Shown: positions 53,232 through 63,987 of the stretch, in pieces
Position numbering within the stretch: position 1 is the stretch's first letter
Layout of the letters: every line of letters begins with the position of its first letter
Assembly (NCBI RefSeq): GCF_024721155.1
Contig: NZ_JAHVAP010000004.1
Coordinates: forward strand, 310,001 to 374,000
Direction of reading: 5' to 3'
DNA length: 64,000 nt
Source: Mucilaginibacter phenanthrenivorans
GTDB lineage: Bacteria > Bacteroidota > Bacteroidia > Sphingobacteriales > Sphingobacteriaceae
The notes under the pieces: model-generated
Databases searched by the model: none
Told to the model about the DNA's origin: nothing
What the model saw: the letters and a program-made list of their open reading frames with translations, nothing else
Translations under genes and position numbers: made by a program

Positions 53232-53780
53232 TCAGCGCTCAATTACCCCTTGGATTATATAATGATTATTGCCCATTAGCTTTATATGCTGATCCTTTTG
53301 AATTAAGTATAGCGAATCAGGAAAATAGCTGAGCCTTTCGGTGGTTTTATATAAAATATTCTGCGTGCGGGTAAATATCAGCATCCATTTTACCTTTTGC
53401 TTATCCAGCTTGATCATTACTTCACGCACCTTTAAGTCTTCATCCTTCGCTTTGTAAAGCAGCACGTTATCACTGTTAAATACGGTGTAGCTGTTCTTCC
53501 AGGCCGGTTTGTTAATATCGGCGCCAATAAACATATCCAGTTCCTGCCCCCAGTTGGCAATCTTAACCTTTTTAGTTTCGGTAACGCCATTATGCGTTAC
53601 CGTTTTGGTAACCAGTTTATTTAGCTTTTTAAGTCTTAAAGTATCAGCGGTAAAATATCCTTTTATATCAAAATATTTGTTACCTGTATCCTTAACGTCA
53701 GGCCGGCAGGCTATGCCGCCCAACATTACCCCGCCGATAAAAGCAATAGTGGTAAACAGCCTTAGTTTACACCAATACAT
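53232..53780 (-). CDS. lipoprotein of unknown function downstream of gpmI
   Basis: 182 residues with a signal segment and lipobox (GVMLGGIAC), so probably lipid-anchored. The mature part is beta-rich (VTKTVTHNGVTETKKVKIAN, WMLIFTRTQNILYK) with no known motif. The start overlaps the end of gpmI by 14 bases, so it is translated from the same mRNA. Function unknown, and the link to glycolysis is probably only positional. Confidence 0.75.
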   Translation of the reverse strand: MYWCKLRLFTTIAFIGGVMLGGIACRPDVKDTGNKYFDIKGYFTADTLRLKKLNKLVTKTVTHNGVTETKKVKIANWGQELDMFIGADINKPAWKNSYTVFNSDNVLLYKAKDEDLKVREVMIKLDKQKVKWMLIFTRTQNILYKTTERLSYFPDSLYLIQKDQHIKLMGNNHYIIQGVIER

Positions 53781-55290
53781 TACCGCTCATTTTTTCGGGG
53801 ATCGCTACGCCTAAAATTTTCAAAATAGTTGGCGCTATATCACCAAGCTTACCATCCTTAACCTCCTTTACATCGTCATCAATAATTATACACGGCACAA
53901 GGTTGGTGGTGTGTGCTGTATTTGGCGAACCGTCATCATTTATCATATAATCGGCATTGCCATGATCAGCGATGATAATGAATGAATAACCATTAGCCAA
54001 ACCTGCTTCAACAACATCCTTAGTACAGCTATCAGCCGTTTCGGCTGCCTTAACCACCGCGCTGAACACACCTGTGTGCCCAACCATATCTGTATTGGCA
54101 AAGTTTAAAATAACAACGTCGGGCCATCCGCTTTTCAATTCCGGGATGATAGCATCACGGATACCCGCGGCGCTCATCTCCGGCTGCAAGTCATAAGTCG
54201 CCACCTTGGGCGATTGTACCAATAAACGTTTCTCATTAGTAAACTCTTTTTCCCGTCCTCCCGAAAAAAAGAAGGTAACGTGTGGATACTTTTCAGTTTC
54301 AGCTATCCTTATCTGGTTCTTTCCCGCATTTTGCAAAACCTCCCCTAAAGTCTCGGTCAAATCATCCTTATTAAACACAACCTTTACATTTTTAAAGGTT
54401 TCGTCGTAAGGTGTCATGGTGATATAATGCAGACCCAGCGGGTGCATATTATATTCAGGGAATGCTCGCTGGGTTAAGGCTACCGTAATTTCACGCCCTC
54501 TATCGGTCCTGAAATTAAAGCAGATCACTACATCGCCCTCCTTAATAACTGCCACCGGCTGCCCGGCTTCGTTAACCTTTACAATAGGTTTAATAAATTC
54601 ATCGGTAACATCTTGCAGGTATGATTCCTTTATCGACTGAACAATATCATTCGTATGCGTACCCGTTCCGTTAACCATCAGGTCATAAGCCAGTTTAACA
54701 CGCTCCCAGCGATTGTCCCGGTCCATGGCATAATACCTGCCTATGGCCGAAGCTATTTGTACGCTGGTGCCGGCAATGTAATTTTCAAGATCAGTAATAA
54801 ACCCTTCTCCTGATTTTGGATCAGTATCCCTCCCATCCAGAAAAGCATGGATGAATACCTTATCCAGATTATAAACTGCCGCCGCATCGCAAAGGCCCTT
54901 TACATGTTTTATATGTGAGTGCACGCCCCCATCAGACACAAGTCCGATAAAATGTACATCCTTATTATTTTGTTTGGCATATTCAAAGGCCTCCTTTAAA
55001 ACCGGGTTTTCGGGAAGCTCGTTGTCTTCAACAGCTTTATGAATGCGGCCCAATTCCTGGTAAACAACCCTACCGGCGCCAAGGTTCATGTGCCCTACTT
55101 CTGAATTGCCCATTTGCCCTGCAGGGAGCCCAACGGCCATTCCCGAGGCTTCAAGCTTTGAATTCGGATACTTTGCCAGCATCGAATCAAAAAAGGGAGT
55201 TTTAGCTGCAACTATGGCGTTCGAAGCATCATTACGGCCGTAACCCCAGCCGTCAAGGATAATTAATGCGATTTTTTTTTGTTTTTCCAC
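53767..55290 (-). CDS. gpmI: cofactor-independent phosphoglycerate mutase
   Basis: 507 residues. The alkaline-phosphatase-like fold has ILDGWGYG at the first metal Asp, the nucleophile Ser63 in GNSEVGHMNLGAG, HIKHVKGLCDAAAVY, FLDGRDTDPKSG and the late metal site IIADHGNADYM. It interconverts 3- and 2-phosphoglycerate in glycolysis. The start is GTG at 55290, and TATATTTG (55295-55302) ends four bases before it, suggesting a leaderless mRNA. It is co-transcribed with the lipoprotein gene downstream. Confidence 0.95.
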   Translation of the reverse strand: MEKQKKIALIILDGWGYGRNDASNAIVAAKTPFFDSMLAKYPNSKLEASGMAVGLPAGQMGNSEVGHMNLGAGRVVYQELGRIHKAVEDNELPENPVLKEAFEYAKQNNKDVHFIGLVSDGGVHSHIKHVKGLCDAAAVYNLDKVFIHAFLDGRDTDPKSGEGFITDLENYIAGTSVQIASAIGRYYAMDRDNRWERVKLAYDLMVNGTGTHTNDIVQSIKESYLQDVTDEFIKPIVKVNEAGQPVAVIKEGDVVICFNFRTDRGREITVALTQRAFPEYNMHPLGLHYITMTPYDETFKNVKVVFNKDDLTETLGEVLQNAGKNQIRIAETEKYPHVTFFFSGGREKEFTNEKRLLVQSPKVATYDLQPEMSAAGIRDAIIPELKSGWPDVVILNFANTDMVGHTGVFSAVVKAAETADSCTKDVVEAGLANGYSFIIIADHGNADYMINDDGSPNTAHTTNLVPCIIIDDDVKEVKDGKLGDIAPTILKILGVAIPEKMSGNVLV

Positions 55291-55468
55291 AATGCAAATA
55301 TAAAGGCAACGTTGTTAGTTGTATAAGATAATTTTCAATTGTTGATTTGTTGGCTATATTTAAATACCCCGCTAAATATAGCCAGCCCGTCAAATTCCCG
55401 ATATATGGGAATCAACCAAATAAACAAAAACTGTAACGTTCATTTTTAATATTCGTCTAATAGCTATC

Positions 55469-55858
55469 ATGAAGTTGCTTTACCTCCCTTTGTTTATACT
55501 TTATATGGTTCCGGCAGTAGTCGTTGATCCAATTGACAATGTTGCGGCCCTTATACGCCAGGGAGACACTAACCAGCTTTCAAAAATATTTGCTGCAACT
55601 GTTGAAATAACTATTCTGGACGAGGAGAATGTTTATTCAAAGGTGCAGGCTAAGCTTATCCTGGATAAGTTTTTTAGTCAGAACAAGCCGTTATCCATAA
55701 AGATGCTGCATAAAGTAAATTCAAACACCAACTATCTTTTTGGCGTACTCACCCTTACTACTGCTGGCGGGCCTTATCGTATAGCTTATACTTTAAAGAA
55801 AGCCGAAGGTGGTCTTGCACTCATTGAACTCCGCATAGAGACTGAAAAGATAAAGTGA
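55469..55858 (+). CDS. exported DUF4783 family protein
   Basis: 129 residues. A short hydrophobic N-terminus is followed by an NTF2-like alpha+beta domain (IDNVAALIRQGDTNQLSKIF, VQAKLILDKFFSQN, then a strand pair YLFGVLTLTTAGGPYRIAYT). This is the DUF4783 pattern, typical of Bacteroidota and found near nadC as here. It is probably periplasmic. Function unknown. Confidence 0.8.
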   Translation: MKLLYLPLFILYMVPAVVVDPIDNVAALIRQGDTNQLSKIFAATVEITILDEENVYSKVQAKLILDKFFSQNKPLSIKMLHKVNSNTNYLFGVLTLTTAGGPYRIAYTLKKAEGGLALIELRIETEKIK

Positions 55859-56004
55859 GTTTATTGATGGTTAAAGTTAAACCAGGTTTAACTCGTTATT
55901 TTAACCTGCAAACCTACTCCGCCACCCTTTTCCTTTTTCCTCTAACTGCGAACCCTCAACTATGAACTTTTTACTACTTTTGGGTTTCAAAAAAACAACC
56001 CGTT

Positions 56005-56850
56005 TTGGACAAATTACTTATTGATCAATTTATACTAAACGCCCTTAAAGAAGATGTGGGCGATGGCGACCATACCTCGCTGGCAACTATCCCTGCAGGT
56101 ACACAAGGCAAGGCAAAGCTTTTAATAAAAGACGAAGGTATTTTAGCAGGCGTAGAGCTTGCCCTTGAGATCTTTCATGTTGTTGATGCCGGGCTTAAGG
56201 TAAACGTATTTTTAAACGACGGGGCAAAGGTAAAGTTTAAGGATGTGGCATTTGAAGTTGAGGGTGATGCCCAAAGTATATTAAAAGCAGAACGACTGGT
56301 ACTTAACTGCATGCAGCGGATGAGCGGAATAGCCACAAAAACCCGCGAAATTGTAGACCTTTTGGAAGGAACCAATACCAAGGTTCTGGATACCCGTAAA
56401 ACGACACCGGGATTACGGTACCTGGAAAAATGGGCGGTAAGAATTGGCGGCGGCGTTAATCACCGTTTTGGTTTGTATGATATGATTTTAATAAAGGATA
56501 ATCACGTGGATTATTCCGGTGGTATTAGACAGGCTATTGAAAATACGCAACAATATCTCGTTAATCAAAACAAAAAGCTTGCAATTGAGATTGAAGTAAG
56601 AAACCTTGACGAATTGCAGCAAGTGTTGGAAACAGGCGGAGTAAATCGTATATTGCTTGATAACTTTAACTATAATGATCTGCGCGACGCAGTAAATATC
56701 ATTAATGGAAGATTTATTACCGAGGCTTCCGGCGGTATAACTATCGACACCATAAGAGAGTATGCATCCTGCGGAGTTGACTATATTTCTGTTGGTGCTT
56801 TAACGCACTCGGTCAAAAGCCTGGATCTGAGCTTAAAAGCGGTAAATTAG
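56005..56850 (+). CDS. nadC: quinolinate phosphoribosyltransferase
   Basis: 281 residues from a TTG start at 56005. The Bacteroidota family begins exactly like this (LLIDQFILNALKEDVG) and no better start is present. The catalytic core has VLDTRKTTPGLRYLEKWAVR and GGGVNHRFGLYD, then ILIKDNH and EIEVRNLDEL. It makes nicotinate mononucleotide from quinolinate and PRPP in de novo NAD synthesis. A -7 box TACTTTTG (55975-55982) lies 22 bases before the start. The stop TAG sits in a TTAGTGATTAG word. Confidence 0.92.
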   Translation: MDKLLIDQFILNALKEDVGDGDHTSLATIPAGTQGKAKLLIKDEGILAGVELALEIFHVVDAGLKVNVFLNDGAKVKFKDVAFEVEGDAQSILKAERLVLNCMQRMSGIATKTREIVDLLEGTNTKVLDTRKTTPGLRYLEKWAVRIGGGVNHRFGLYDMILIKDNHVDYSGGIRQAIENTQQYLVNQNKKLAIEIEVRNLDELQQVLETGGVNRILLDNFNYNDLRDAVNIINGRFITEASGGITIDTIREYASCGVDYISVGALTHSVKSLDLSLKAVN

Positions 56851-56925
56851 TGATTAGTTGAATAGCCGGTAAACAACCGGAGGAACTAAGAAAACGATGC
56901 TAAAAACGAATAAAAGATTGTATAC

Positions 56926-56961
56926 ACTTCCGGACTTTCGGACTTTCCCGACTTTCGGACT
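56926..56961. repeat. ACTTTCGG-type word array between nadC and plsY
   Basis: Four degenerate copies of ACTTTCGG(G) in tandem at 56926-56961, 75 bases after nadC. The 134-base gap also holds GATTAG words at the nadC stop codon. Only one arm is seen here. Confidence 0.55.
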
Positions 56962-56984
56962 TAATTTATTAATATTGCGGTGAA

Positions 56985-57662
56985 ATGATAACTGTCTACT
57001 CTGTTTCAGCGCTTATTCTGGCTTATTTCTGCGGCTCTATCCCCACAGCAGTTTGGATAGGACAGGCGTTCTATGGCGTTGACGTTCGTGAGTATGGTAG
57101 CGGAAACGCAGGAGCCACCAACACCTTCAGGGTACTTGGGAAGAAGGCAGGAATTCCTGTTATGCTTATCGATATACTAAAGGGGTGGACGGCAACCAGC
57201 CTTGCCACTTTCATCGGGGTTTCAACCACAGGCGGGCCGCATTCTAATTTAGTAAGTTACCAGTTGGCTTTAGGCATTGCTGCTGTTATGGGCCATCTAT
57301 TCCCGGTATTTGCTGGTTTTAGGGGCGGCAAAGGTATAGCAACCTTATTTGGAATGGTTTTGGCAGTTAACCTGGATGCCGCACTGCTTTGTGTATCCGT
57401 GTTTATTGTCGTGCTTTTCATTACCAGGTACGTATCGCTTAGCTCAATCACAGCCGGCTTTGCCTATTTAATAGGCGTAACATTTTTTTATAATAAGTAC
57501 ACAAATAATCTTGTTGTTATTTTTGGAATGCTGATTTGCCTTTTGATAATGGTTACACACCAAAAAAATATCGAACGGCTGCTTAAAGGAAAGGAATCAA
57601 AGGTAAACCTGTTTAAGAAAAAAACCAGCGTCCCCACCAGCACCGACTCCGAACCCGCTTAA
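56985..57662 (+). CDS. plsY: glycerol-3-phosphate acyltransferase PlsY
   Basis: 225 residues with about five membrane segments. The family motifs are GSGNAGATNTFR, GWTATSLATFIGV and FRGGKGIATLFG. It transfers acyl groups from acyl-phosphate to glycerol-3-phosphate to make lysophosphatidate, the first step of phospholipid synthesis. The C-terminal tail after the last membrane segment (LFKKKTSVPTSTD) is basic and likely cytoplasmic. It precedes the DUF2071 gene by 14 bases, so the two are one operon. Confidence 0.93.
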   Translation: MITVYSVSALILAYFCGSIPTAVWIGQAFYGVDVREYGSGNAGATNTFRVLGKKAGIPVMLIDILKGWTATSLATFIGVSTTGGPHSNLVSYQLALGIAAVMGHLFPVFAGFRGGKGIATLFGMVLAVNLDAALLCVSVFIVVLFITRYVSLSSITAGFAYLIGVTFFYNKYTNNLVVIFGMLICLLIMVTHQKNIERLLKGKESKVNLFKKKTSVPTSTDSEPA

Positions 57663-57676
57663 TTTAATCGCATTTT

Positions 57677-58420
57677 ATGGGAAAACGAAAATTTCTGCAG
57701 GCACAATGGAATGACCTGTTAATGCTGAATTATGAAGTTGATCCTGAGATCTTAAAACCGTATTTGCCCCCGGCAACAGAGCTCGATCTTTGGCAAGGGA
57801 AGGCGCTGGTAAGCATGGTAGGATTTATGTTCCGCGAAACAAAAGTGCTTGGCGTTAAATGGCCTTTCCACGTTAACTTTGAAGAAGTTAACCTGCGCTT
57901 TTATGTAAGGCATTTTGATGGTAAGGAATGGAAGCGGGGTGCTGTGTTTATCAGCGAGATTGTACCAAAAAGTATCATTGCATTTATCGCAAACAATCTT
58001 TATAAAGAACATTACCGGGCCTTGCCCATGCGGCATTCACAAATCCCCGCATACGAAAATCAAACTGAATTTGCATACGAATGGAAGTTGAAGGGCCGCT
58101 GGAACAGGCTGGCAGCCAAGGTAAGTGATCATTTTGAAGATATTAAGCCCGGCAGCCCCGAAGAATTTATTTTTGAGCATTACTGGGGATACAACAAGCT
58201 TACCGATCTTAAAACCATGCAATACCAGGTAGAGCATATCTCATGGCAGGTAGCAAAAGTTAGCGAATGCATTTTTGATGCGGATGTAGCCGAATTGTAT
58301 GGAGAAGAATTTATTCCATTTTTGAGTAAGAAACCATATTCCGCTTTTTTTGCGAATGGATCGGAAATTAGTGTGAGGATTGGAGAGAAGATAATTATTG
58401 ACCCAACACCTCCAAAATAG
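57677..58420 (+). CDS. DUF2071 (YqjF) family protein
   Basis: 247 residues with the DUF2071 pattern: FLQAQWNDLLMLNYEVDPEI, then LPPATELDLWQGKALVSMVG and a FEEVNLRFYV strand, with WGYNKL near the end. The family is soluble and of unknown role. It follows plsY by 14 bases. The last 26 bases overlap the end of pabB on the other strand, so the two genes converge with overlapping 3' ends. Confidence 0.85.
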   Translation: MGKRKFLQAQWNDLLMLNYEVDPEILKPYLPPATELDLWQGKALVSMVGFMFRETKVLGVKWPFHVNFEEVNLRFYVRHFDGKEWKRGAVFISEIVPKSIIAFIANNLYKEHYRALPMRHSQIPAYENQTEFAYEWKLKGRWNRLAAKVSDHFEDIKPGSPEEFIFEHYWGYNKLTDLKTMQYQVEHISWQVAKVSECIFDADVAELYGEEFIPFLSKKPYSAFFANGSEISVRIGEKIIIDPTPPK

Positions 58421-59657
58421 CCTGCGCCTTAAGTAAACACTCCTCATACTCTTTTTCAGCATCAGCGTGATAGGTAATAGCGCTACCTGCATGGAATGAC
58501 AAATAGTTGTTCTTGCTATTATAAAGCAATGTCCTGATCACTACATTAAAATCAAAATCACCATCAGGACTGAAATAACCCAACGCACCGGAATATACCC
58601 CTCTCCTGCTGCGCTCATATTTCTCCATAAGTTGCATGGCGCTTATTTTGGGTGCGCCTGTCATGCTGCCCATAGGAAAGGTATTTTTGATAGCCTGTAC
58701 AGCGCTTATGTCGCCCCTAAGTTCACATACTACGGTTGAGATCATTTGATGCACGTGCTGAAAGCTGTAAACGCCAAAAAGCTCCTCCGTTTTAACAGTT
58801 CCCGGCTTTGCTGAATGAGTGAGATCGTTCCTGACCAGGTCGACTATCATTACGTTTTCCTGCAACTCCTTAGCGTGGTTTCTTAATTCACGGATGATCT
58901 CTTGATCTTCCTCCTCGGTTATGCCGCGTTTTGCCGTCCCCTTAATTGGTTGCGATATTAATTTATCACCACGCTTTGCCAGGAATCGCTCGGGCGTTGC
59001 GCACAGAACGTAGTTATCATTCAATTTAAAAAAAGAAGCAAAAGGATTTGGCGACACTTCATTCAACTTTGAAAACACGGCCTTTGGATCTATTACTGCA
59101 TTTTCCGCGAAAAATTCCTGGCAAAAATTGGTAACGTAAATATCGCCACGGTTGATGTGTTCCTGTATTTTTTCGACTGCCGCTATATATTCCTGCCTGG
59201 TAAAACGGGTTTGAATATCTGCTACTGGAATTTGCTCATCCGCGTAAATTTCCTGTCGCTCAATATCTTCAAAATCACGCTGTGCGTCATCAGCTAATAT
59301 TTCAACTTCACTGCCTTTTATGATGATTAAATACTCCGGAACAAAAAAATACAAGCCTGGAAAATTCAGGTGATCAGGATTTTCAGATGTTAAATTTTCA
59401 ACTTCATTCTTTAAATCGTAGGTGAGAAATCCGGCCATCCATCCCGGATGCTGGTTCCGAAATTGTTCCAGTTGATCAAAAGCAGTGCCCGCTCCGGCTA
59501 GAATATCAGCCTTAACACCGGCTGCAATTAAAGTATCAAATTTAGAATATGGATCGGAGAAATTGTTTGAATCAAGATAACAGCAAACATCAAAGCCCGA
59601 TGCCCATTGCAAGGCTTTCCTTTTAAATTCTTTCGGGTCGGCAACCTGTTTAATCAC
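58395..59657 (-). CDS. pabB: aminodeoxychorismate synthase component I
   Basis: 420 residues of the chorismate-binding family. The C-terminal half has RFLAKRGDKLISQPIKGTAK, DLVRNDLTHSAKPG, PMGSMTGAPKISAMQLMEKY and FSPDGDFDFNVVIRTL. With glutamine amidotransferase PabA (not in the window) it makes 4-amino-4-deoxychorismate, which PabC (32.8-33.6 kb) turns into p-aminobenzoate for folate. Anthranilate synthase TrpE is the near relative, but length and motifs fit PabB. The GTG start has TATTTTTG (59662-59669) four bases before it, suggesting a leaderless mRNA. Confidence 0.88.
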   Translation of the reverse strand: MIKQVADPKEFKRKALQWASGFDVCCYLDSNNFSDPYSKFDTLIAAGVKADILAGAGTAFDQLEQFRNQHPGWMAGFLTYDLKNEVENLTSENPDHLNFPGLYFFVPEYLIIIKGSEVEILADDAQRDFEDIERQEIYADEQIPVADIQTRFTRQEYIAAVEKIQEHINRGDIYVTNFCQEFFAENAVIDPKAVFSKLNEVSPNPFASFFKLNDNYVLCATPERFLAKRGDKLISQPIKGTAKRGITEEEDQEIIRELRNHAKELQENVMIVDLVRNDLTHSAKPGTVKTEELFGVYSFQHVHQMISTVVCELRGDISAVQAIKNTFPMGSMTGAPKISAMQLMEKYERSRRGVYSGALGYFSPDGDFDFNVVIRTLLYNSKNNYLSFHAGSAITYHADAEKEYEECLLKAQAILEVLGQ

Positions 59658-59732
59658 TGAACAAAAATAGATATAAAAATTAAAGGCTCCGTTTTGGGGA
59701 GCCTTCGTTATAAAAATGAATAATTTCCTCGC

Positions 59733-61028
<1,296 letters not shown>

Positions 61029-61128
61029 TTAATAATCGTCAAATACTTAGTAAAATAATAATTTATTAAACACCACAAAGGTATCATCATAAGTATATTA
61101 TCATTGTAAAATCAAAAAAGATTTTTTG

Positions 61129-61599
61129 TTATTGGGCTTTTCTATCGCAAAAACCTGCACGCAGTTTTTCGCAGTTACCATACAGGTTTAATGAGTGGTG
61201 TTTTATCTCAAACTTCAGCAATGTACCCATCATACTCTGAATCTGCTGAATGCGCGGATCGCAAAACTCAACTACCTTTCCGCAGTCGATGCAAATAATG
61301 TGGTCATGCTGTTTATAGCCGTATGATTTTTCGAACTGGGCCATGTTTTTGCCGAACTGGTGTTTGGTCACCAAATCGCACGATACCAGCAGCTCTAAAG
61401 TATTGTAAACCGTAGCCCGGCTAACACGGTATTTTTTATTTTTCATGTGGATGTATAATGATTCCACATCAAAGTGATCGCTCCGGGAGTATATTTCTTC
61501 AAGTATCGCAAAACGCTCAGGAGTTTTCCTAAGGTTTTTATTTTCAAGATAAGCCTCGAAAATCTTTTTAACCATCTCTATGGTTTCCTGTTGAGACAT
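61129..61599 (-). CDS. Fur-family transcription regulator
   Basis: 156 residues with a winged-helix ([20 protein letters not shown], then [12 protein letters not shown]) and a metal-binding domain with [16 protein letters not shown] and the late [14 protein letters not shown], a structural zinc pair. It lies in the Fur/Zur/PerR superfamily and senses metal or peroxide. The subgroup is not fixed by sequence alone. It has its own -7 box TAACTTTG (61617-61624) 17 bases before the ATG. Confidence 0.9.
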   Translation of the reverse strand: MSQQETIEMVKKIFEAYLENKNLRKTPERFAILEEIYSRSDHFDVESLYIHMKNKKYRVSRATVYNTLELLVSCDLVTKHQFGKNMAQFEKSYGYKQHDHIICIDCGKVVEFCDPRIQQIQSMMGTLLKFEIKHHSLNLYGNCEKLRAGFCDRKAQ

Positions 61600-61631
61600 G
61601 TTTGTTTATTAAAGGGCAAAGTTAAGAATTT

Positions 61632-61762
61632 AGTTTGGAGTTGATTAAGTTTATTAGGTTGATTGAGTTGTAAAAAATCAAAACCTTTATAATTGATAAT
61701 TTCGCCAGTGCTGTTCATTCCCAACCACTCACTTAATCAACATAATAAACTCAATCAACTAT
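61632..61762. repeat. inverted TTGATTGAG-type word array
   Basis: TTGATTAAGTTTATTAGGTTGATTGAG (split: TTGATTAAGTTTATTAGG, TTGATTGAG) at 61640-61665 faces the reverse complement at 61716-61762. It lies between the Fur gene and the RelA/SpoT gene, both on the minus strand, and the right arm abuts the RelA/SpoT stop codon. The same word forms the array at 17.77-17.95 kb. Confidence 0.7.
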
Positions 61763-61764
61763 CT

Positions 61765-63987
61765 TCAGGACGCCTTCTCAATTAATGAATCAAACCGTGT
61801 AACGGCTGTTATGCCCTTTACCGTTTTTAGCTTCCTTACCAGGTTTTCCAAATGATCAGTATCGTTTACATATACCATTATTGATCCTTCAAAAATTCCA
61901 TTGTCGCTATCAACTGTAATAGAGCGGATATTCACCTTAAAATCGTTGGATATTACGGTGGTTAATTGATTTATTAATCCGACCTCATCAATGCCGGTAA
62001 TTCTTAGCCCGGTTAAAAATGCAAGTTCTTGTTGGTTTGTCCATTTTGCCTTTACTATCCGGTAACCGTAGTTGGCCATCAATTTAGCTGCGTTAGGGCA
62101 GTTTGTTCTATGAATTTTTATGCCATCGCTTACCGTAACAAAGCCAAAAACATCATCGCCAGGGATAGGATTACAGCAATTGGCCAGCTTGTAATCTATC
62201 TTTTGCATATCCTCACCTATCAGCAGCATATCGCTGTCTTTGGCTTTTATGCTCCGCATCAGGCTCTGCAGCTGTTCAGTTTCTATCTTATCCTGCGGCT
62301 TGTTTTCAATTACCTTTTCCGATGCCTGGTATTCCTTCAGGTCCTTCATATCAATAGTACCTTTGGCAATATTGTAGAATAAGTCCTGGGTAGAGGGTAG
62401 CTTAAAGAAATAGCTAAGTTTATGGATATTCTCCGAGTTGTAAGTGATCTTTAACGACTTCATCTTACGCTCCAATATCTCCTTGCCGTCTTCAGCTATC
62501 TTGCGTTTCTCTTCCTTTAAGGCTGATTTTATCTTCGCTTTAGCCTTGGCGGTAACAACAATATTCAGCCAGTCTTCTTTCGGCGTTTGCTTGCTTGATG
62601 TGATAACCTCTACCTGGTCGCCATTTTGCAGTTTGTGGCTTAAAGGAACCAACTTGTGGTTCACCTTAGCGCCAATACAGCTGGCACCCACATCGGTATG
62701 AATCTCAAACGCAAAATCAAGTGCGCTCGCGCCAAGCGGCAACTGGATCAAGGCGCCCTTTGGCGTAAAAATAAAGATCTCATCAGAGAACAGGTTCATT
62801 TTGAAATCATCCAAAAAGTCGAGCGCGTTGGAATCAGGGTTTTTAAGCATGTCCCTAACCTTTTGTACCCAAAGATCAAGTCCGCTATCGGTTGATGATT
62901 CTTTGTATTTCCAGTGTGCGGCAAAACCCTTTTCGGCAATTTCATTCATCCGCTTGGTTCTTATCTGCACCTCAACCCATTGTCCGCGCGGTCCCATTAC
63001 TGTCGTATGCAATGATTCATAACCGTTAGCCTTGGGCGATGAGATCCAGTCGCGCAGCCTGTCAGGGTTAGGCCGATAAAGATCGGTAACTATGGAATAT
63101 GCCTTCCAGCAATCCGCCTTTTCGTTTTCCGGCGTGCTGTCTAAAATTATCCTGATAGCAAAAAGATCATATACCTCTTCAAAGGGTATAGCCTTTTTCT
63201 TCATCTTGTTCCAGATGGAGTGAATTGATTTTGGCCGGCCAAACAAATCTCCGTGCAGGTCCTGTCCTTCCAAAACTTTTTTTACCGGCTCAATAAAATC
63301 CCTGATGAATTTTTCGCGCTCTGCCTTTTTTTCGTTCAGCTTATTTTTAATAAACTGGTAGGTTTCCCTTTCCATGTACTTCATAGAAAGATCTTCGAGT
63401 TCCGATTTTATAGCATATAAGCCCAGGCGGTGTGCAAGCGGAGCATACAGGTAAACAGTTTCTGAAGAAAGCTTAAGCTGTTTATCGCGCGGCATAAACT
63501 CCATGGTGCGCATATTGTGCAGGCGGTCGGCCAGCTTTATCAATATCACCCTTACATCGTCGGCAAGGGTAAGCAGCATTTTACGAAAGTTTTCAGCCTG
63601 AAGCGAACTATTGGTATCAAATACGCCCGAGATCTTTGTCAGACCATCAATGATCATAGCCACCTTCTTGCCAAATTCCCTTTCAATATCATCCAGGGTC
63701 ATGTTGGTGTCCTCCACAACATCATGCAGCAAGGCACATACTATGGACGTTGTACCCAACCCAATTTCCTCGGCAGCTATTTGTGCAACAGCAATGGGAT
63801 GATAGATATAAGGTTCGCCCGATTTTCGGCGCATATCCTTATGGCTTTCAAGCGCCATCTCAAATGCCTTACGAATCATGCGCTTATCGCCCTTTTGTAA
63901 GGTGGATTTTGACGCACGCAGCAAAGCACGATATCTTTTTAAGATCTCATTCTTTTCGGCTTCCAGGTCTATCACTATGTCCTTCAT
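61765..63987 (-). CDS. bifunctional (p)ppGpp synthase/hydrolase RelA/SpoT
   Basis: 740 residues from ATG 63987, complete in the window. The HD hydrolase domain has ALLHDVVEDTNMTLDD and KLADRLHNMRTM. The synthetase domain has GRPKSIHSIWNKMKKK and DLFAIRIILDS, then QVEVITSSKQTPKEDWL (TGS region), a Cys-rich ZFD segment (YKLANCCNPIPGDD, VSDGIKIHRTNCPN) and a C-terminal ACT domain (TGLRITGIDEVGLINQLTTV). Both catalytic sites look intact. It controls the stringent response on starvation. Transcription of this strand continues past it into the word array and the Fur gene. Confidence 0.95.
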   Translation of the reverse strand: MKDIVIDLEAEKNEILKRYRALLRASKSTLQKGDKRMIRKAFEMALESHKDMRRKSGEPYIYHPIAVAQIAAEEIGLGTTSIVCALLHDVVEDTNMTLDDIEREFGKKVAMIIDGLTKISGVFDTNSSLQAENFRKMLLTLADDVRVILIKLADRLHNMRTMEFMPRDKQLKLSSETVYLYAPLAHRLGLYAIKSELEDLSMKYMERETYQFIKNKLNEKKAEREKFIRDFIEPVKKVLEGQDLHGDLFGRPKSIHSIWNKMKKKAIPFEEVYDLFAIRIILDSTPENEKADCWKAYSIVTDLYRPNPDRLRDWISSPKANGYESLHTTVMGPRGQWVEVQIRTKRMNEIAEKGFAAHWKYKESSTDSGLDLWVQKVRDMLKNPDSNALDFLDDFKMNLFSDEIFIFTPKGALIQLPLGASALDFAFEIHTDVGASCIGAKVNHKLVPLSHKLQNGDQVEVITSSKQTPKEDWLNIVVTAKAKAKIKSALKEEKRKIAEDGKEILERKMKSLKITYNSENIHKLSYFFKLPSTQDLFYNIAKGTIDMKDLKEYQASEKVIENKPQDKIETEQLQSLMRSIKAKDSDMLLIGEDMQKIDYKLANCCNPIPGDDVFGFVTVSDGIKIHRTNCPNAAKLMANYGYRIVKAKWTNQQELAFLTGLRITGIDEVGLINQLTTVISNDFKVNIRSITVDSDNGIFEGSIMVYVNDTDHLENLVRKLKTVKGITAVTRFDSLIEKAS

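Noticed and set aside
58037..58492. Minus-strand frames inside the DUF2071 and pabB ends
   Set aside because: Shadows of the two convergent real genes.
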